Source: Polytrichum commune
Lineage: Eukaryota; Streptophyta; Polytrichopsida; Polytrichales; Polytrichaceae
NCBI GenBank assembly: GCA_950295325.1
Contig: OX485807.1
Location: forward strand, 25,517,666 to 25,581,665
DNA: 64,000 nt
Direction: 5' to 3'
Below the pieces are notes generated by a model. That model ran no database searches. It was not told the DNA's origin and was given only the letters and a program-made list of their open reading frames with translations. Below are positions 12,799-25,700 of the stretch, one piece after another; position 1 is the stretch's first letter, and each line of letters starts with the position of its first letter. A program made the position numbers and the translations under genes.

Positions 12799-14797
12799 GA
12801 GAGCGCTAGCCAATCATAGTACCGATCATCACCAGGACCTGGTTTTGATCACAGAATCCAGGTTTTCGATGCCATCAACCTATCTGATAACGGAGTAAGA
12901 GGTGATTACATTCTGGGACAGATTCCTTTCGGAGCTCAACCTTCATGCCGGAGAAGGATATGAAGAACCCAAGCAGTAAATGGCGATGAAGTCTCTCACC
13001 ACAAGGTGGATCACATTTAAGCACTAGGGGCGGAAATCTTGTGTAAATGCACGAGGAGACTGTAATTAACTCATATTGAGTGCTGCTTTGGGTGACTTGA
13101 AGATGAGAGAAGGTCTCAATTTATATACGAGCGACCTCGATCGAATTAGGCAACTGATGGAAGAGAACATCATCACCAAGAGGTCAGTTGGGAAGAATAT
13201 CATCATACTTCATAGGGTCATGCACCCAGTCAATTTATTAGTCGTGTTGTACATCTCAAGATTAGAAGTAGGAGGTTATTACCCTGCGATGAGGGCCCTA
13301 TTGGCCTTCTGTGGTAACAGCTGGAAAGGTGGGCAATCAGAAATTTATTCACAACATTCCAATAACCATCGTGGTAACTTAAATATGTCCCTTTCATCAA
13401 ATTTACTAAAGCTGAGGCAAACTGATCTGTTATATTCCCTGTATGTTCAACTTGAGAAAACATACATATCCTTCCAACAACTGCTGCATTTATTCCTAGA
13501 ATCTTTGCATGATTGATTTAAGGCTATCATGAATTGATTTCCCTTTCACCACTTGCACTGTCTAGCTGAGTGACTTTCTGCCTGTAGTCGCAGTTTCATA
13601 ATGCAATGTTTATAAGTTCCCACTTGGAGAACTTGTAGATTCAGCGACCCTGCCTTACTACCAATCCCCCATTTGTGATTTTATAAATCAGGATAGGCAT
13701 TCGTGTGGCGCAACGTCTCAATTTTTGTATAAGTGCTTATCCTAAGGCGATAATCTTACAACCAGACGTTCGATCCATAGCAGACTAAAGGCCAGGCAAG
13801 GGTGGAATTTATCGGAGATTCCATGGGATAATTCATATAAAGCTATTTGTTAGTATTATATAATATTATTTTGCATGGCTCCATGTATACAGTATTCAGA
13901 AGGAGATTGAATTGATGGTGCATCAGTGGAATGATCTTTACAATTTTGGTACATCATGTTGGTGCATCATCGTAGTATTGATCCTTGGGATAAGATTTTT
14001 GACGTCCATGTAGTATTGATCCTTGGTATAAGATAATTGATGTGCATCAAATTGGTGCAGCTGTGGAATGATTTTACAATTTAGTGTGCCAAGTTGGTGG
14101 AGTATAATCATTTCATTGGTACATCAGAATGTCCTATGGAATGACTAGATATCTGGAAATCTTTAAATGATGTGGCCACTTCACAAACAATTTACACAAT
14201 CGTTCCGCAAGTGCACGGACATACTAAGGTGAGGATTGAATAAATGGAAGGATGTGCACACGGAAGTGGTATATAGGACAGCATGTCATGTATGCCCAAG
14301 TGACTACTGAAAATTGAACCATTTCAAGGCAATAAATTAAACATGGATCAGATCAAGTACCAAGGGCGGGTCATAAATTGTATGTGTTTGCCTAGGTTTT
14401 AGTTTGTCCCAATTAGCATAGGCGGGGGTCAAAATCATGGGCCAGGTTGCTCAATGCCCCCTGACTAGGTTGGAAGGATTTTATTTACTTTAGGGTCAGA
14501 CTGTTGGTGTGCTTGCTTAAAGACATCCCCACCCCAAAAGAATGAAGTCCCATCTCTTAAGCTCTCATCTCCAAGTTCTCTCCTATTACAGTTCTTCAAA
14601 CCTAGCAAAAATGGTGAGTTTCAAAGCGCTAAAGACCACAAGCAGAAAACTTGAGTGAAATTGAACTATAACCACTTTTTAGATAGCACAGAGAAACCCT
14701 GACTTTTGTTAATCATGTCGAAACGGCCCATGAAACTCACATGCATTAGCCTCATGGAACTGCCAAAAATTTCCCTGGAAAAAGTTTTGAACATGTT
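12799..14797. other. Intergenic between convergent ABCB and BVMO genes
   Basis: The first 200-300 bp should be the transporter's 3' UTR. At about 13910-14130 the words GGTGCATCA and GTAGTATTGATCCTTGG are repeated in loose tandem. The 146-codon frame at 13076-13516 has no recognisable domain. The two genes face each other, so this interval must hold both 3' ends. Confidence 0.55.
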
Positions 14798-17700
14798 TCA
14801 ACCTCTCTCTCTCTCTCTCTCTCTGAAGTGCTCAAAGTGTGTGATAGGAGTGTCATCTACCTTACTCGCGGGCGTCAATGTAAAGCCTTCGTAGCCCTTA
14901 CAAGCGACGTCGTTGCACTTTTGGCGATACACGATGAGCCCTCCGAGGTAAGGCAACAAGTAGCGAGGCTTGTTCGGGACATTGGCGCCGATGTACCACG
15001 AATCGGCGCTCGGGAGGAGGGTCGTGTTCCCCACGGCTTCCACATGGGCGACCCACTCCTCCTCCGCCTCCACCGTGGCCTCGATCTCCTCGACGCCCTT
15101 GCCCCGGACGTGCGAGATGCACTCCGTGACCCACTCCACGTGTTGCTCGATCGCCGCCACCATGTTGGTGAACACCGAGGGGCTCAACGGCCCCGTGATC
15201 GTGAAGAGGTTCGGGAACCCGGAGACTGCGAGCCCAAGGAACGCCCGGGGCCGGAGCTCCCACTTCCTCTTCAAGGTGACGCCGGCTTTGCCTCGGATGT
15301 CGATGCGTGTGAGGGCACCGGTGACGGCGTCGAACCCGGTGGCGAAAACGATCGTGTCGACCTCAAACTCCTTCCCATCGGCGGGAGCCGCTCCTATATA
15401 TAATAAGCAAAGGCATCGGCGAAAATGTTAAGGTTTACGACCTGATGTTGGAGTGGTGTATATAGGTATCAATAATCAACATCGATAACGGTATCAAAGG
15501 ATCTACCTGTGGGTTTCGGAAAATTGTAGTTTCCAATCTTATACTGATGTTTTGGTGCGTACGTCAAAGTTGGAGAATCTTTGTATAGAGGAGTTGCTAT
15601 TTGGGTTCATACTATACTTAACCATATTGACACTATGACATTTTTATCTAGGTATGAAGGTTCTGGCGTGGTATATAGACTTGAATGCTAGTAGAGACAC
15701 AAATATCATCAAATACACAAACACGGTTTGTACCATAGGACGTGGAATTCTCATTCTAAATTCCCAGATGGTACCAAAACAAGACAGTACCAATCAAACA
15801 TCGGTTACGGCAACTTAGAATAAGCTCATGATGAAGCTTGAGAATGTTATCAAATGGTCAAAAGAAGGTATAATGAATCATACTGCGATTGTTAAACATT
15901 AATAATCTCCCTCGTTAAATCTCATGACCCATGCTTAGAACTTTGTTGTTTCATAATTATACCTTTATCCGAAGTGAATATGGACTCAGTCAACCATGTC
16001 ATATGAGACATATCATTGGATAGATCTTTTTGAGCTCTTTGCAACAAGACCAAACTCATTGACACAATACAACGAATTATGCAATAACAACAAGTGTTAT
16101 GATAAAAGAAACAATTAATCGTTGATCATAGAACCTGGGTTGCTCCCCCGGCCTGTGCACACGCCTGTTTCCGTGATTTCGACGATGGGCGTCTTGCGCA
16201 CATCCACGAGGTGCACGTTCGGGAGGTTGAACGTATCGTAGTAGTGAGTGTCCACACAAACGCGTTTGGTGCTGTAAGGGTAGGTGCGCGGCGACAAGGC
16301 CTCAGCAACGTCCGGGTCTTTAACAATGGAGCGGATTTTCGCTCGTATGAACTCAGCAATCGTGTCGTTTGCCTCCTTGTTCACAAGCAAATCATTGTAG
16401 GCGTTGGCAATCGCGAAGATCGTGCCCTTCTCCCAACGTTCTTGGTAAGTGGCATTGCGCTCCTCCTCGGTCACCTCGAGTGCGGACTTCGTAGGCGGTG
16501 GCCCCGTCAAAATGCCGAAAATGGTGTTTCGCAATGCCTCGCGATATGCTTGGTGATTTTCTTTCCAATCCTCTACCTCATTCGGAGTGAGGGTACGGTT
16601 GCCCGCTGGGATGGAGAAGCTTGGCGTCCGTTGAAAAACAGTCAATTCTGAGGCTTGTTGCGCTATGATGGGGATGCATTGGATGCCGGAAGACCCTGTG
16701 CCAATCACAGCCACCCGTTGCCCCGTGAACTCAACACCTTCAGTTGGCCAATGCGCGGTGTGGTATTTTGCGCCTCGGAAACTCTCAATGCCTGGGACCT
16801 CAGGCATCTTCGACGCAGAAAGGCAACCTGTTGCCATGATCAAGAATTGCGTATCGAAAACCTCACCTGTGTAATAAGCAAGGGCATCCATAGCATTTTT
16901 AAGTCGTGCCACTTGAGTGTTCACCCTAGATAAGCATCTTGGAGAGAATACACTCAGTGAGATTGTTTTTGGCAAGCTCTATAAGTTGAATCTTGATGGA
17001 TGAGAGAAGGCTTCGTACGAAGTTAGTTAACAATGAGGTTTCGACTAACATTGAGAGTTTGCCACTTCACAATGCTTGGCATTCATATATGTAATCAAGG
17101 ACCTTGATTCTTGAATCTATCCTTGAAGCTAGAATAGAAAGAGAACATCCTACACATGCTTAAGAATGCTATGCCGGCAAAATAACGTAACTTAACATAA
17201 GCGAAAAACAAAACAAAGAGTTTTTTAGAACCAAGTTACAAAATGAAAGAATAAGGTATACTCAAGCATACTCTCATTTAATAAGGTTCATGAAGTCCCT
17301 TACTTAGTACATCCTACGTCCCATTGCATAATAAGTTTCTGTAAATTCCTCTTTCATTATCCATCGTCTTTGCTGAAGATGGATCACGTCAACCGTATCA
17401 AACAAGACACCTTTGGATTCATCTTTCAGAGTTGTTTGCAACAACACTAAATTCATTTAACAAACTACATTCATGACATAGGAAAATGAAACGTAACTAC
17501 ATTGTTATGTGCTATTAAGTTGCCTTTGCGAATAGGTTTCCTCTTTACCTATGCAAATTACCTTGGGCCAAAATGAGATCACATAAACTTACAACTTTGT
17601 TTATTCATTAGTGTAGCAACCACTGTGTGTGTGTATATATATATATATACACAAGATAGTAAATTGCACATATCAGTGTAGAATCACAAGATAATGAATT

Positions 17701-18147
17701 GCTCATTACAAAATTACCTGTTGAGTTGCCCCCCGGCCGGTGGGCCTCCTCGCCGACGACCTCAGTCTCGACACGCCATCGCTTCCGATCCTCGTCGTAC
17801 ACGGCGCGCACGACGCGTGTGTTGAGCGCAATGTCCTCGCGGAGGTTGAACCGGTCGGCCACGTGATTGATGTAGGCAAGAATCTCCGGTTGGGTTGGGT
17901 ATTTCTCCGTCCACGTCCACTCCCGGTCGAGCTCTGGGGAGAAGGAGTACGAGTACATCAAGCTTGGTATGTCACACCGTAAGCCCGGGTACCGGTTCCA
18001 AAACCACGTTCCGCCGACCCCGGCTGCCGACTCGAGGACCCGAGCCGTCAGGCCGAGCTCATCCCGGAGCTTGTGGAGCTGGTAGAGTCCCGCGAAGCCC
18101 GCGCCCACAATCACCGCATCGAGTTTCGTGGGATTATCGGCAACCAT
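14798..18147 (-). CDS. Type I Baeyer-Villiger monooxygenase (FAD/NADPH), 3 exons
   Basis: Exons on the - strand: 18147-17718, 16866-16135, 15393-14798. They have GT-AG junctions and matching phase 1, total 1,758 nt, 585 residues. The FAD Rossmann motif GAGFAG is at 15-20, GGTWFWNRYPG at 45-55, the BVMO fingerprint FRGAKYHTAHWP at 173-184, and the NADPH-binding GTGSSG at 199-204. The family inserts one oxygen of O2 into ketones to give esters or lactones. Members exist in bacteria, fungi, algae and mosses, and a moss enzyme has been characterised, but the natural substrate here is unknown. Length is typical. There is no clear targeting peptide, so it is probably cytosolic. Exons 1 and 3 are markedly GC-rich against AT-rich introns. 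The C-terminus ends in an Arg-Glu repeat read from a (CT)n microsatellite. Both introns carry repeats. Confidence 0.92.
14803..14824. repeat. (CT)11 microsatellite inside the last BVMO codons
   Basis: Eleven CT units read on the - strand as alternating Arg and Glu, just before the stop at 14798-14800. A change in unit number would shift the frame at the extreme C-terminus only. Confidence 0.9.
15441..15804 (+). mobile_element. Family A TIR element in BVMO intron 2
   Basis: The left end CTGATGTTGGAGTGG pairs with the complement of the right end CCAATCAAACATCGG. Internal words GGTATCAATAATCA, GAGAATCTTTGTAT and CTAGGTATGAAGGTTC match the other family A copies. Flanks TTTACGAC and GTTACGGC agree at 6 of 8 positions, which would suit an 8-bp target duplication (hAT-like) but is weak. 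Confidence 0.6.
16928..17174. repeat. Dispersed repeat B, copy in BVMO intron 1
   Basis: About 245 bp, beginning CATCTTGGAGAGAATACACT and ending CATGCTTAAGAATGCTATG. It matches 39579-39824 in the same orientation at clearly more than half of positions, with the two ends best conserved. No coding frame or terminal repeat was recognised. Confidence 0.75.
17624..17652. repeat. (GT)n(AT)n microsatellite in BVMO intron 1
   Basis: A run of GT units passes directly into AT units, ending ATACAC. Confidence 0.9.
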
Positions 18148-19344
18148 GGTTGCTTAAGAAGTATGGTCCACCTGATTCTAATTGTGACACTTGCTTTTAG
18201 AAGCGATCTTTTAATTTCTTGTCGACAATATATACACAACTTATACATGAGAGGCTTGGGGCTAGGATTTGGACACACCTATAATGATCACTTTACAAAA
18301 TGCATAGTTTAGGTCCCAATATTACATGCTAAGCTGTAATGAAATTCTCTTACAAGCTCCCAACAAGACCAAACAAAAACTAGATTGATCTAATAATAAA
18401 AACTATGCTCAGATGCTTATCCGAACGCTACTAGGTGTAGTTACCATGTATATTGATCAATCCAAATTTTGGGTTTGCCACCAGCTTTCATCAGGTTACA
18501 TCATATCATAAATCTCAGCTTAACTTAATTGGAGGAGATTTGCGTCAAGTTACAGAATTGACACGATTCCAGAGTCTGTTGATTCCGAGAGCATCGTTGC
18601 CTGGAAGAGAAATAAACTCCAGAGTAATCCATACTGACAGGAAATGTGACAATTGACAGATTCGTGAGAACTATGAGAAAGAAGCAATTGAATTAAATTC
18701 AAGCAGGAGAGGGATTGTATTTTTTTTTTTTTTTTAATAACAACAACAACAACATGAGCTCTCTTTCCTGTTTGAGCTTTTATAATGGCCTTTTATAATG
18801 TTTGAGCAAGGAATCGTATCGGTTCAATGATCGGGGAGAACCGGCAGTTAGTTACAAATAAACCGGTTGAGTTTGAGAAATAACCGGTTGAAGCTCGAGA
18901 CTGCAGGAAAATTACCGATCATTCTAGAGGAGTCTGTGGAATATACCTTAATAAAGGAAAGCCGGAGGATGTCAACATGTAACTGGTTGGGCTTGTAAAC
19001 ACTAGGATCTCAACCGATTATGCCCAAAAATCTCCCCGATCACTGTATCGGTTGACCCCACATGTTTGAGCTTTTATAATGGCCTTTTTAGCAAAGAATC
19101 GTATCGGTTGACCCCTAATGTTCGAGATTTTATAGTACTCGATGAGCAGGTAGAAGATGAGCAGTAGGGGGGTAGTGAGAATATAAAATTGCAGAGATGA
19201 CAACCCAAAACAAATACGGGCAGAGAGACATGGGTCCCCTTTGCCGCAATCAACAGTCCATGAAAATGGAAAGAGCTATGGGGATAACAAAGGATTAGGA
19301 CACCTTTCTAAAGCATCTTTCGCATCAAGTGCTAGAGCGTGGAT
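18148..19344. other. Upstream region of the BVMO gene
   Basis: This is the 5' flank of the - strand monooxygenase, so its promoter should lie at about 18150-18500. A T-tract followed by (AAC)n lies at 18718-18755. A repeat rich in AACCGGTT-like words occupies 18826-19020 and is listed separately. No gene was recognised. Confidence 0.5.
18826..19020 (-). repeat. Dispersed repeat C (ACCGGTT-rich), copy 1
   Basis: The reverse complement matches 37365-37575: shared words include AACCGGTTACATGTTGACATC-like and CAACCGGTTATTTCTC-like segments in the same order. Parts recur at 41520-41610 and 41890-41985. Function unknown. Confidence 0.7.
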
Positions 19345-19641
19345 ATCAAAATTGTAGTACCAATCGAAAATTGACATTTGATGGGTATGTGAAGGTGAGA
19401 GAATCTTTGTTAACCCGAGTTATTGTTTGAGTCAATACCTTGACCATACTGATACTAGGGCAATTGTGCCTAGGTATATAGTATACAGGTTCTTGCATGC
19501 TGTATATACCCAAATGGTATCGAAAACAAACCAACAAAAAAAAAGGTCAAATACCCATACTTCACTGTCATCAAACAATATGAAATTCATTCTAGATACC
19601 CAAATGGTATAATAACAAAACGACGCCAGTCCAACACTGGT
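19345..19641 (+). mobile_element. Family A TIR element, left end degraded
   Basis: The right terminus is CCAGTCCAACACTGG, the exact family end. Internal words GATGGGTATGTGAAGGTGAG, GAGAATCTTTGTTAACCCG and ACCCAAATGGTAT match the copy at 55380. The left terminal repeat is not recognisable, so the left limit is approximate. Confidence 0.55.
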
Positions 19642-20691
19642 TAACACCTGTGATTGATTCCTCGTCTACTCAACATTTCGTTTACTCTTTCCAGCAAGAT
19701 TCAGTTTAGAAACGGTTCCCTTCCACAATTCAGATCCAGCTCCCACATCCCAACCACAAGCTTGAAGCATGAATTTGACCAGAGGAAAACAAATTACAAC
19801 AGCACCCCCTTCCCATCCGGATTCTTCCAAATCACAAAGATTCCAAATTCTAACTTGCTTCATAAAACATCACCATTGTAAACTTTCATCATCCCCACCA
19901 CACAAACCGCCACTAGTTGATACGGTCTAGACAGTATTTACTTCCCTACCTTACCCAGAGCTCCCTCAAAAACCAGATCCAATGAGGAGCTTAACATGTC
20001 AAACGAACCAGTGTAAGTAATAAGCTCATGCTCCAGTTGCATTATCGTGTTCCCACTTGCCTCGACAGAGCTTGGCACAACCCAAAACATCAACAAACTC
20101 CAATAAAATGACCAAGACCCCTCAGTCTAAGAAGAAACTAACACTCACCTTTGCTTGCAAGCGCTTATGAGTTGACCACGCCACTCCAAGAGACATTTAA
20201 TGGATTGTGAACGCCGACCCTCCGAATTCACCCCCCACAATCCACATCCTAACACACAAAAGCTGCAGGGATTCGTAAAAGTGACACCTACATTCTGACT
20301 GCTGAAATTTCTCACAGGCTGATTGTGACCCTCCAACTAAGTCAGATCTAATAATTGAAGTTGAAGTTGAAGTTGTTGAAGACGGTAAAGTGAAGTTGGG
20401 ATCCTCATCAGCGGTGGCTAACAAGCGAGCATTAGAAATGTGGCAGGTCGATGACCAAAATTCCATTTCTAGAGCCTAAAACCTGCTCAAATTCAAGGGA
20501 TTGGGGTGCGAGCTCACCATTGAAGATTAGGTAGATGAGTCCAACTATGTAGTCCACTTGTCCTGGGATTCGAAACACGTGATAAGTATGAGATGGGTAG
20601 CAAATCCAAATCTAGGCGGTAGCCAGTTTCTTCTTGATTTCTGGACCTCATATGAATATCTTATTCAATATCAAAAGCTGAGAGTCTTGTC
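19642..20691. other. Intergenic, nothing recognised
   Basis: There is a short GAAGTT trinucleotide-like tract near 20355-20375. Short frames on both strands carry no domain I recognise. Confidence 0.5.
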
Positions 20692-21706
20692 CTGAAGGCC
20701 ACTTCTTCACAAATCCCATAATAAGTGCACTTCACTTTCAAGGTCCAAAATCCAATGTATGTGTTCAATTCCATTGAGTAAATGAGCACTTGATTGGGAT
20801 TTCGTTTTCCAAATGAAACCTTCAATAAAGCATGTAGTTAACTTGGAAGTGAAAAATAATACAAATTTCTCATTAGCATTGAGGTTATAGTTTTTGTGAC
20901 TTACCATTGAAAGGGTCTTTGTCATTCTAAAATGGAATTAAAATTAGTGTTTCACTTTTAGTATGTTTAATTTATAATATTTTAATTGCTACCTTCTACT
21001 TTCACAAAGTATTCATACACACTCAAACTGATTAAGTGTGATTGAATGTAATTAAGTACAAATAACCGTATTCGAAATATTAGGTAATTCAGTGCAAGGC
21101 CTAGGTTTCTACAAGTATTCATACACATTTGAACTAATTAAGCATGATTGAGTGCAAGTAAGTGCATTCAGCCTAATTAAGCGTAATGAAGCCTAAACAA
21201 GTGTAATTAAGCACATCATTCTTCATATCTGAATTAAATCATGATTAAACACATCTTATAATTAATTATGACTTTTAATTTGATTAGCATACTCTCTTAT
21301 TTAATTGGGCTTAATTTGTATTAATTAGGATTATTTAGACTTAATTACATTTAATCACACTTAATTAGTTTGAGTGTGTATGAATACTTTGTGAAAGTAG
21401 AAGGTATTAACGAAAATATCATTAAATGAACATACTAAAAATAAAACACTAGTTTTAGTTCCATTTTAGAATTACAAATACCCTTTCAATGGTAAGTCAC
21501 AAAGATTATAACCTCAGTGCTAATGAGGATTTTGTATTATTTTTTTACTTTCAAGTTAATTGCATGCTTTATTGACGATTTCACTTCGAAAATGTAATTC
21601 CAGCCAATTGCTTATTTACTCAATGAAAGTGAACACATATATTGAATTTTGGACCTTGAAGGTGAAGTGCACTCAATATGGGATTTGTGAAGAAGTGGCC
21701 TTCAAG
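20692..21706. mobile_element. Fold-back element, about 1.0 kb, arms about 365 bp
   Basis: The left arm 20692-21056 is the near-complement of the right arm 21340-21706. Examples: CTTCTTCACAAATCCCATA on the left against TATGGGATTTGTGAAGAAG on the right, and TTCACAAAGTATTCATACAC against its complement. The roughly 280-bp centre is AT-rich and full of TAATTAAG-type words. It has no coding capacity, so it is a non-autonomous fold-back DNA element. No clear target duplication was seen. Confidence 0.85.
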
Positions 21707-22879
21707 AATGCAAGGGCAATGTTTTTGTTGAAGTCGGGCGGGGCAGCCATAAGTTTTCAGTTGGGTCCAAAAAATCTTGATTTCTTTGTGGGGCAGATGC
21801 CCCTGCCTGTATCTACCTCCCCGGAAAGGCTCGTAGGGGGGAGGATATTGCCCTATGTACATGCCAAGTATCAATAATCCCTCTCACTAAGAATGTGTGG
21901 ACACCTTGACCTTCCATTATCCTTCCCAAACCTCCGTAACATTTTATGATGTGACTAAATGTTGATGGTGTTGTACCTAGTTTCCTAGCTATTATATGGC
22001 AATGCCATTGTTCATATATGGAGGGCAATAATATGTGCATGAATTTCTAAGGAAATTTTGGGCATGGTGGGAGGGGGAATTGAACCAAGGACCTCATGAA
22101 TGAAGAAATAAAATAAAATAAAATGTTAACCGGTGAATTATTACATACAACACCGGTTTCGTTAAAAGTGCAATTCAATATGTAAAAGTGCACATGAACA
22201 AATTATGCAACACATAGATTTCAATGAAAATATGACCATATTGTAACTATCTTGATTATAAATAAAGAAACTATAAATATGAGTACAGTTATTTCAATGT
22301 GCTTGGTCATTAATCAAGTTATGATTTGGTGATTTTTGTAAAAAAACTTGATTCTACAATAATATGAGGATTTTTTATGGGATTTATGTATAATTATAAA
22401 TTAACGTTGAATATTACTGATTCAAATATGGTTGTAAATCCAACAATATTAAATATTTATTCAATGGTGAAAAAAACAATTGAGGTATTTTATCCATGCT
22501 AAATTGTGGAAAAACATCATTGCATATGAACAAGTTTGAATTTCTAATTTACACAAAGAACACCAATAAATAATTGGTCATCAACAATATAAAATGAATC
22601 TCATTTACACCAATCATTGACAAGTTTCAACTTCAACATTGTATTTCATAAAGCAAATGCACCACCTTTGAAGTTGTAGAAAGTACAAAGTTGAAGCTAA
22701 TATTACAAATTTATTCTAAAAGAGTTACGTGATATTCAAAATGGAACTTTTCATCATTGGGAATTTTTAACTATTTCTCAGTTCTTATGCCCAACCGTAT
22801 TCTCCCAAGCAGTGAAAATTGAGTCAATCATAATACAACCCATGTGGTTCTCAAAAGGTTTCCCAAGCATGTTGTATAT
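21707..22879. other. AT-rich intergenic
   Basis: An (AAAAT)n tract lies near 22108-22122. It otherwise holds long AT-rich DNA with no recognisable gene; it may be the flank or 3' tail of the decayed transposon on its right. Confidence 0.45.
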
Positions 22880-25700
22880 ATTTTGTATACTAATTATGGA
22901 ACTTTCCATCTTCATCTTGTAATCCTCTTGGCATTTTAGGTTGATAGCATAAAATATTTACAACACCATTCTCACAAGCTTGTTGACTTAAAGAAAACAC
23001 CTTTGTCACAAAAAAAAGAATCCCTAAGTGTCGATCAATATCATCGGTTTTTATTGCTAGAACCATTCTCACCTTCACATCTTGATGCAGATCAAATATT
23101 GAAAACAAGTCAATTGCAATATCATTGGATATGATTAAATTAGATGCATTGCCTTGGCGTCCACTTTGTCCTTTTCTACGTCCCCTTCTAACTCGTCTTC
23201 CTCGTTCACAGCCTTGATTTCCTTGTCGTTCATTTGTTTACTTCCTATTTATTTGTTCACCCCATTGTCCTACATTTCATTCTCTTCTTTTACCCTGCAC
23301 TCGTATATTATTTGAAGAACTACGAATGTGGTGTCTTCTTGGCATTTTAGAACGAGGTCCAAAATATGATGTCTCCAACAGAGGAAGAAGTGACTGCAAA
23401 ACGTTCATTACTTGATAATCTAGTGGTTGTACTTTTTGTGGTAATGGACAATATATAGTTGACAAATTTTCCAAAAAATGCCAAAATGGTGCAGAAGTAG
23501 CCTCAAAGTGATTTTGCAAGGGAAAATCTTTCAAATAAGAAATGAATTCATCAACTGCATCCATAGCACAAATATACTTCTCAATGTCCATGTAGTGTGT
23601 AATATGTCGTTCTTTCAGTAAAATGAAATCATTTAAAGCCCTCAATTCACTATCTTCTGGCTCAACAATTAGTCCTAAAGGAATTTGAAGGCAAACATCT
23701 AGAATTTCATAAAAAACAAATATGCCCATCTTTAGGAATCCATGATAGAGACCTTACATAATCTTTGTATTGAACATGTGGCTTATTATCTCATGTATAA
23801 AATATGAAATGATGAGGTTTATTAATATCAACAAATGCAACTTCTCGCAAATACGGTGTAATGAAACTTTTCCAATCTCTAATATATTCAAGATACTCTG
23901 CATGAATAAATGGTTCAGTAAGGATAGGGCGTTCACGAATAATTTGCAATATTTCTTCTAAGGAATCAATATCTTGTCGCTTCAAGCTAAAAATATATAG
24001 CTAAAACATTGATCAATGTCCTTATGGGTATGACCTACTATCAAAAATGATAATTGAATATCTTTAAAGAATCCAAGGGCTACTAGTGTTGCACAAAAAG
24101 CAAGAATATATACATTCTTGTTTTATCTCCCACAATTATCTGCTTAGATGTGGAGTACATATGGAAGTCATCATCTTCGGTGTTTTACATCATATAAAAC
24201 ATTCATAATAAATGTAGTCACTTGATTACTATAATGCTTGTGATGAGAATCCACTCCTATATAAAAATATAAACCAATGCCATGAACAAGGATTCCACAC
24301 AAATGAGTCTTTACAGATTGAGACTCAATGTCTTTTACCGTTTGTTTGGATCTAGGCACAATTATGGTATTTTGGTCCATACCATCAATAATGAGAGTCA
24401 TGATATCATCAGGACTCTCAATTGCGGCTTGTCGTGCTCGACTATAATTTTTTTCTCTTCCATGGGCAAATCAATATGGAGATTATAAGATTATTGAATA
24501 GCTTATTTTATACATTCATTAGACATCGTCTTTATATTTTTTGTATTTCCAACATATATGGCATTTTGAAAATCTTGATTATGTGAGAATATATACATTG
24601 GTATATTCTTGTTTCCACATTTTCTTGAAAGTTGACAATCCAACTTTAGCCTCACCCATACGTTTTAATGCATTATTTATAGCAGTCCACACTTCATATT
24701 GACGCACATTTATAGGTAGACAAATCACTTCAACATTTTGTCCATTAGATTTTTGACAAACTTGGCGATGATGTTGAGGTTTTCCCAAAAAACCTAATAT
24801 ATGACTCGAAATGTGCTCGGGCCATACTAATATAAGTACTTTTTTTTCTCCTTCCACAATTTCCATGACAAGTATCTATCACATCAATTTCTTATATTTT
24901 TGATAAAATATAATTCAACCTTCGGAGTGAATATCCCACTTCATTTGCAAAACATGTAATGCAAATTTTTCTCCAACTATCATTGTTTCAAATTTCATCT
25001 CCATCGGTGAAGTTGGACATAAAACTCTAAATCCTCAGAGAGTTGTTAGGATCCAGCATGCTTTGTCTTTATACTTTGTCATACCCAATGCTTGATATCA
25101 CAAAAATGAAGTATCATGTTCATCTATATTTTGGAGGCATTATTTTTTATAATGACTTTTAATTTTTGCTTCACATACTGCAATTAAAGTAACTTTATCA
25201 ACTCTTAAACCTCTTAGGATGCGAAGACCCTTAGATTTCTTGTTCGCTCAAGTTCTAAGAATATATGGATGACGAGCATGAGATTTAGGTAACCCATTCA
25301 TAGTATGTTCAAAAGATGAACGATCATAAATAAAAATATTTGACATTTGACTCATAGGAGGTGATGGAATACAATCTAGATGAGGTAAATGTACATCAAA
25401 AGTTGGTGGTAGTTGAAATTGTTTGATTTGACTTCTAGGCCATCAAATAAACTTGTGAAGGCAATCACTCATGAATGTCAAATTCAATTCATGAACCCGA
25501 GTTTCTGGGATTGTAAAATCTTGTATGAAAACCACTGCATCATATGGAGATATTAGTTTATCATGTAATATATCATATATTGTAAGAAACTTTTTCCAAC
25601 TTGTTTGCCATGAATGTCGTAAATAAAAACAAATATTTGGTCCTCCAATAATTCTTTGCAATTACAAAGATAGTCATTTTGCATCTCATGACTTTTATTT
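22880..25700 (-). pseudogene. Decayed transposon-like protein with DUF7869-type core
   Basis: On the - strand the core reads in order: IIDGMDQ (near 24385), LCGILVHGIGLYFYIGVD, a block resembling LP..LH..ADNCGR..NKNVYIL with two stop codons (near 24150-24120), FLIVGHTHKDIDQCFS (near 24030), then RDWKSFITPYLREVAF and a C-terminal part to about 22890. Such D..., DNC and GHTHxDIDQ motifs mark the DUF7869 family of transposase-like proteins common in algae and invertebrates. A basic Arg/Gly-rich stretch lies near 23250-23160. Several in-frame stops and frame changes break it, so it is a relic. N-terminal limits and element ends could not be fixed. Confidence 0.7.

Noticed and set aside
14828-15431. 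Long + strand frames over the BVMO last exon
   Set aside because: They overlap the GC-rich exon 3 whose - strand frame is homologous to BVMOs and joins by valid splice sites.
5005-18147. Metabolic gene cluster of exporter and oxygenase
   Set aside because: Only two genes lie next to each other in convergent orientation with separate introns; nothing links substrates or regulation.
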